The notes under the pieces are model-generated. The model was not told the DNA's origin. It ran no database searches and saw nothing but the letters and a program-made list of their open reading frames with translations. Made by a program: the position numbers and the translations under genes. 60,000 nucleotides of DNA from Lingula anatina (taxonomy: Eukaryota; Brachiopoda; Lingulata; Lingulida; Lingulidae): NCBI RefSeq assembly GCF_001039355.2, contig NW_019774770.1, positions 312,001 through 372,000 of the forward strand. Direction: 5' to 3'. This document shows, one piece after another, positions 59,818-60,000 of this stretch. The number at the start of each line of letters is the position of its first letter. The stretch's first letter is position 1.

Positions 59818-60000
59818 CTATCTCATTTAGATCAGCACTTATGTTGGAAAACTGCATTTCAGGATGTCTGAAACATGTCCCAGCATTAAGAGAATAACTA
59901 TAAAAAAAATATAATGTCTTCTAAGACAACATCAAAAGGTACAACATCACTGAAATCTAATATTATTTATTGTGTGATTGATGATGGTTTTTCAACTATA

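Noticed and set aside
1-60000. CRISPR arrays, operons, tRNA or rRNA genes
   Set aside because: None seen; the tandem repeats present are microsatellites, minisatellites and transposon ends, and gene structure is that of an intron-rich animal genome.

Overview
The window is metazoan nuclear DNA, AT-rich, with short exons, GT-AG introns, many microsatellites and small inverted-repeat transposons. No bacterial operons, CRISPR arrays, rRNA or tRNA genes were seen. The leftmost gene encodes the first exon of what looks like a TGF-beta ligand in the strict (TGF-beta 1/2/3) sense. Together with the vertebrate-like AGL and YJU2B/CCDC130 genes, this suggests a marine invertebrate deuterostome (hemichordate, echinoderm or cephalochordate). 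That placement is an inference, and I cannot name the species.

Layout. 1-840: first coding exon and TATA promoter of the TGF-beta-like gene on the minus strand. 840-13,050: about 12 kb without a recognisable gene, holding transposon remnants. 13,060-17,990 (+): a small TATA-driven gene encoding a 75-residue secreted peptide precursor with a Gly-Lys-Arg-Lys-Arg processing site. 18-23 kb: repeats, including an intact terminal-inverted-repeat element. 23,063-42,444 (-): a full glycogen debranching enzyme gene (AGL). I traced 29 coding exons that join in frame into a 1,546-residue protein. The assembly holds a second, nearly identical copy of exons 9-12 plus a truncated exon 8, joined at an N base (35,926). 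This is most simply two haplotypes placed in tandem. 44,365-48,227 (+): YJU2B/CCDC130, a YJU2-family splicing factor, head to head with AGL. 49,744-51,434 (-) and 55,013-57,407 (+): two divergent, almost identical ADP/ATP carrier genes, probably sharing a CCAAT/CRE-bearing bidirectional promoter near 53.4 kb. 58,790-59,522 (-): the last two exons of an SLC35E1-like transporter.

The genes do not form a pathway. AGL, YJU2B, the carriers and SLC35E1 are housekeeping functions; the first two genes encode secreted signals and sit around the gene-free interval. The most unusual items are: (1) the ADP/ATP carriers carry plant/fungal/protist-type signatures instead of animal ones, in genes clearly belonging to the host chromosome; (2) the unidentified amphipathic peptide-hormone precursor; (3) a minisatellite in an AGL intron whose units repeat the exon 11 splice-donor junction; (4) a duplicated CArG-box/CRE module in another AGL intron; and (5) several inverted-repeat transposons with 3-bp TWA target duplications typical of PIF/Harbinger.

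All exon borders were read by eye from splice signals and reading-frame continuity; no search or alignment program was used.
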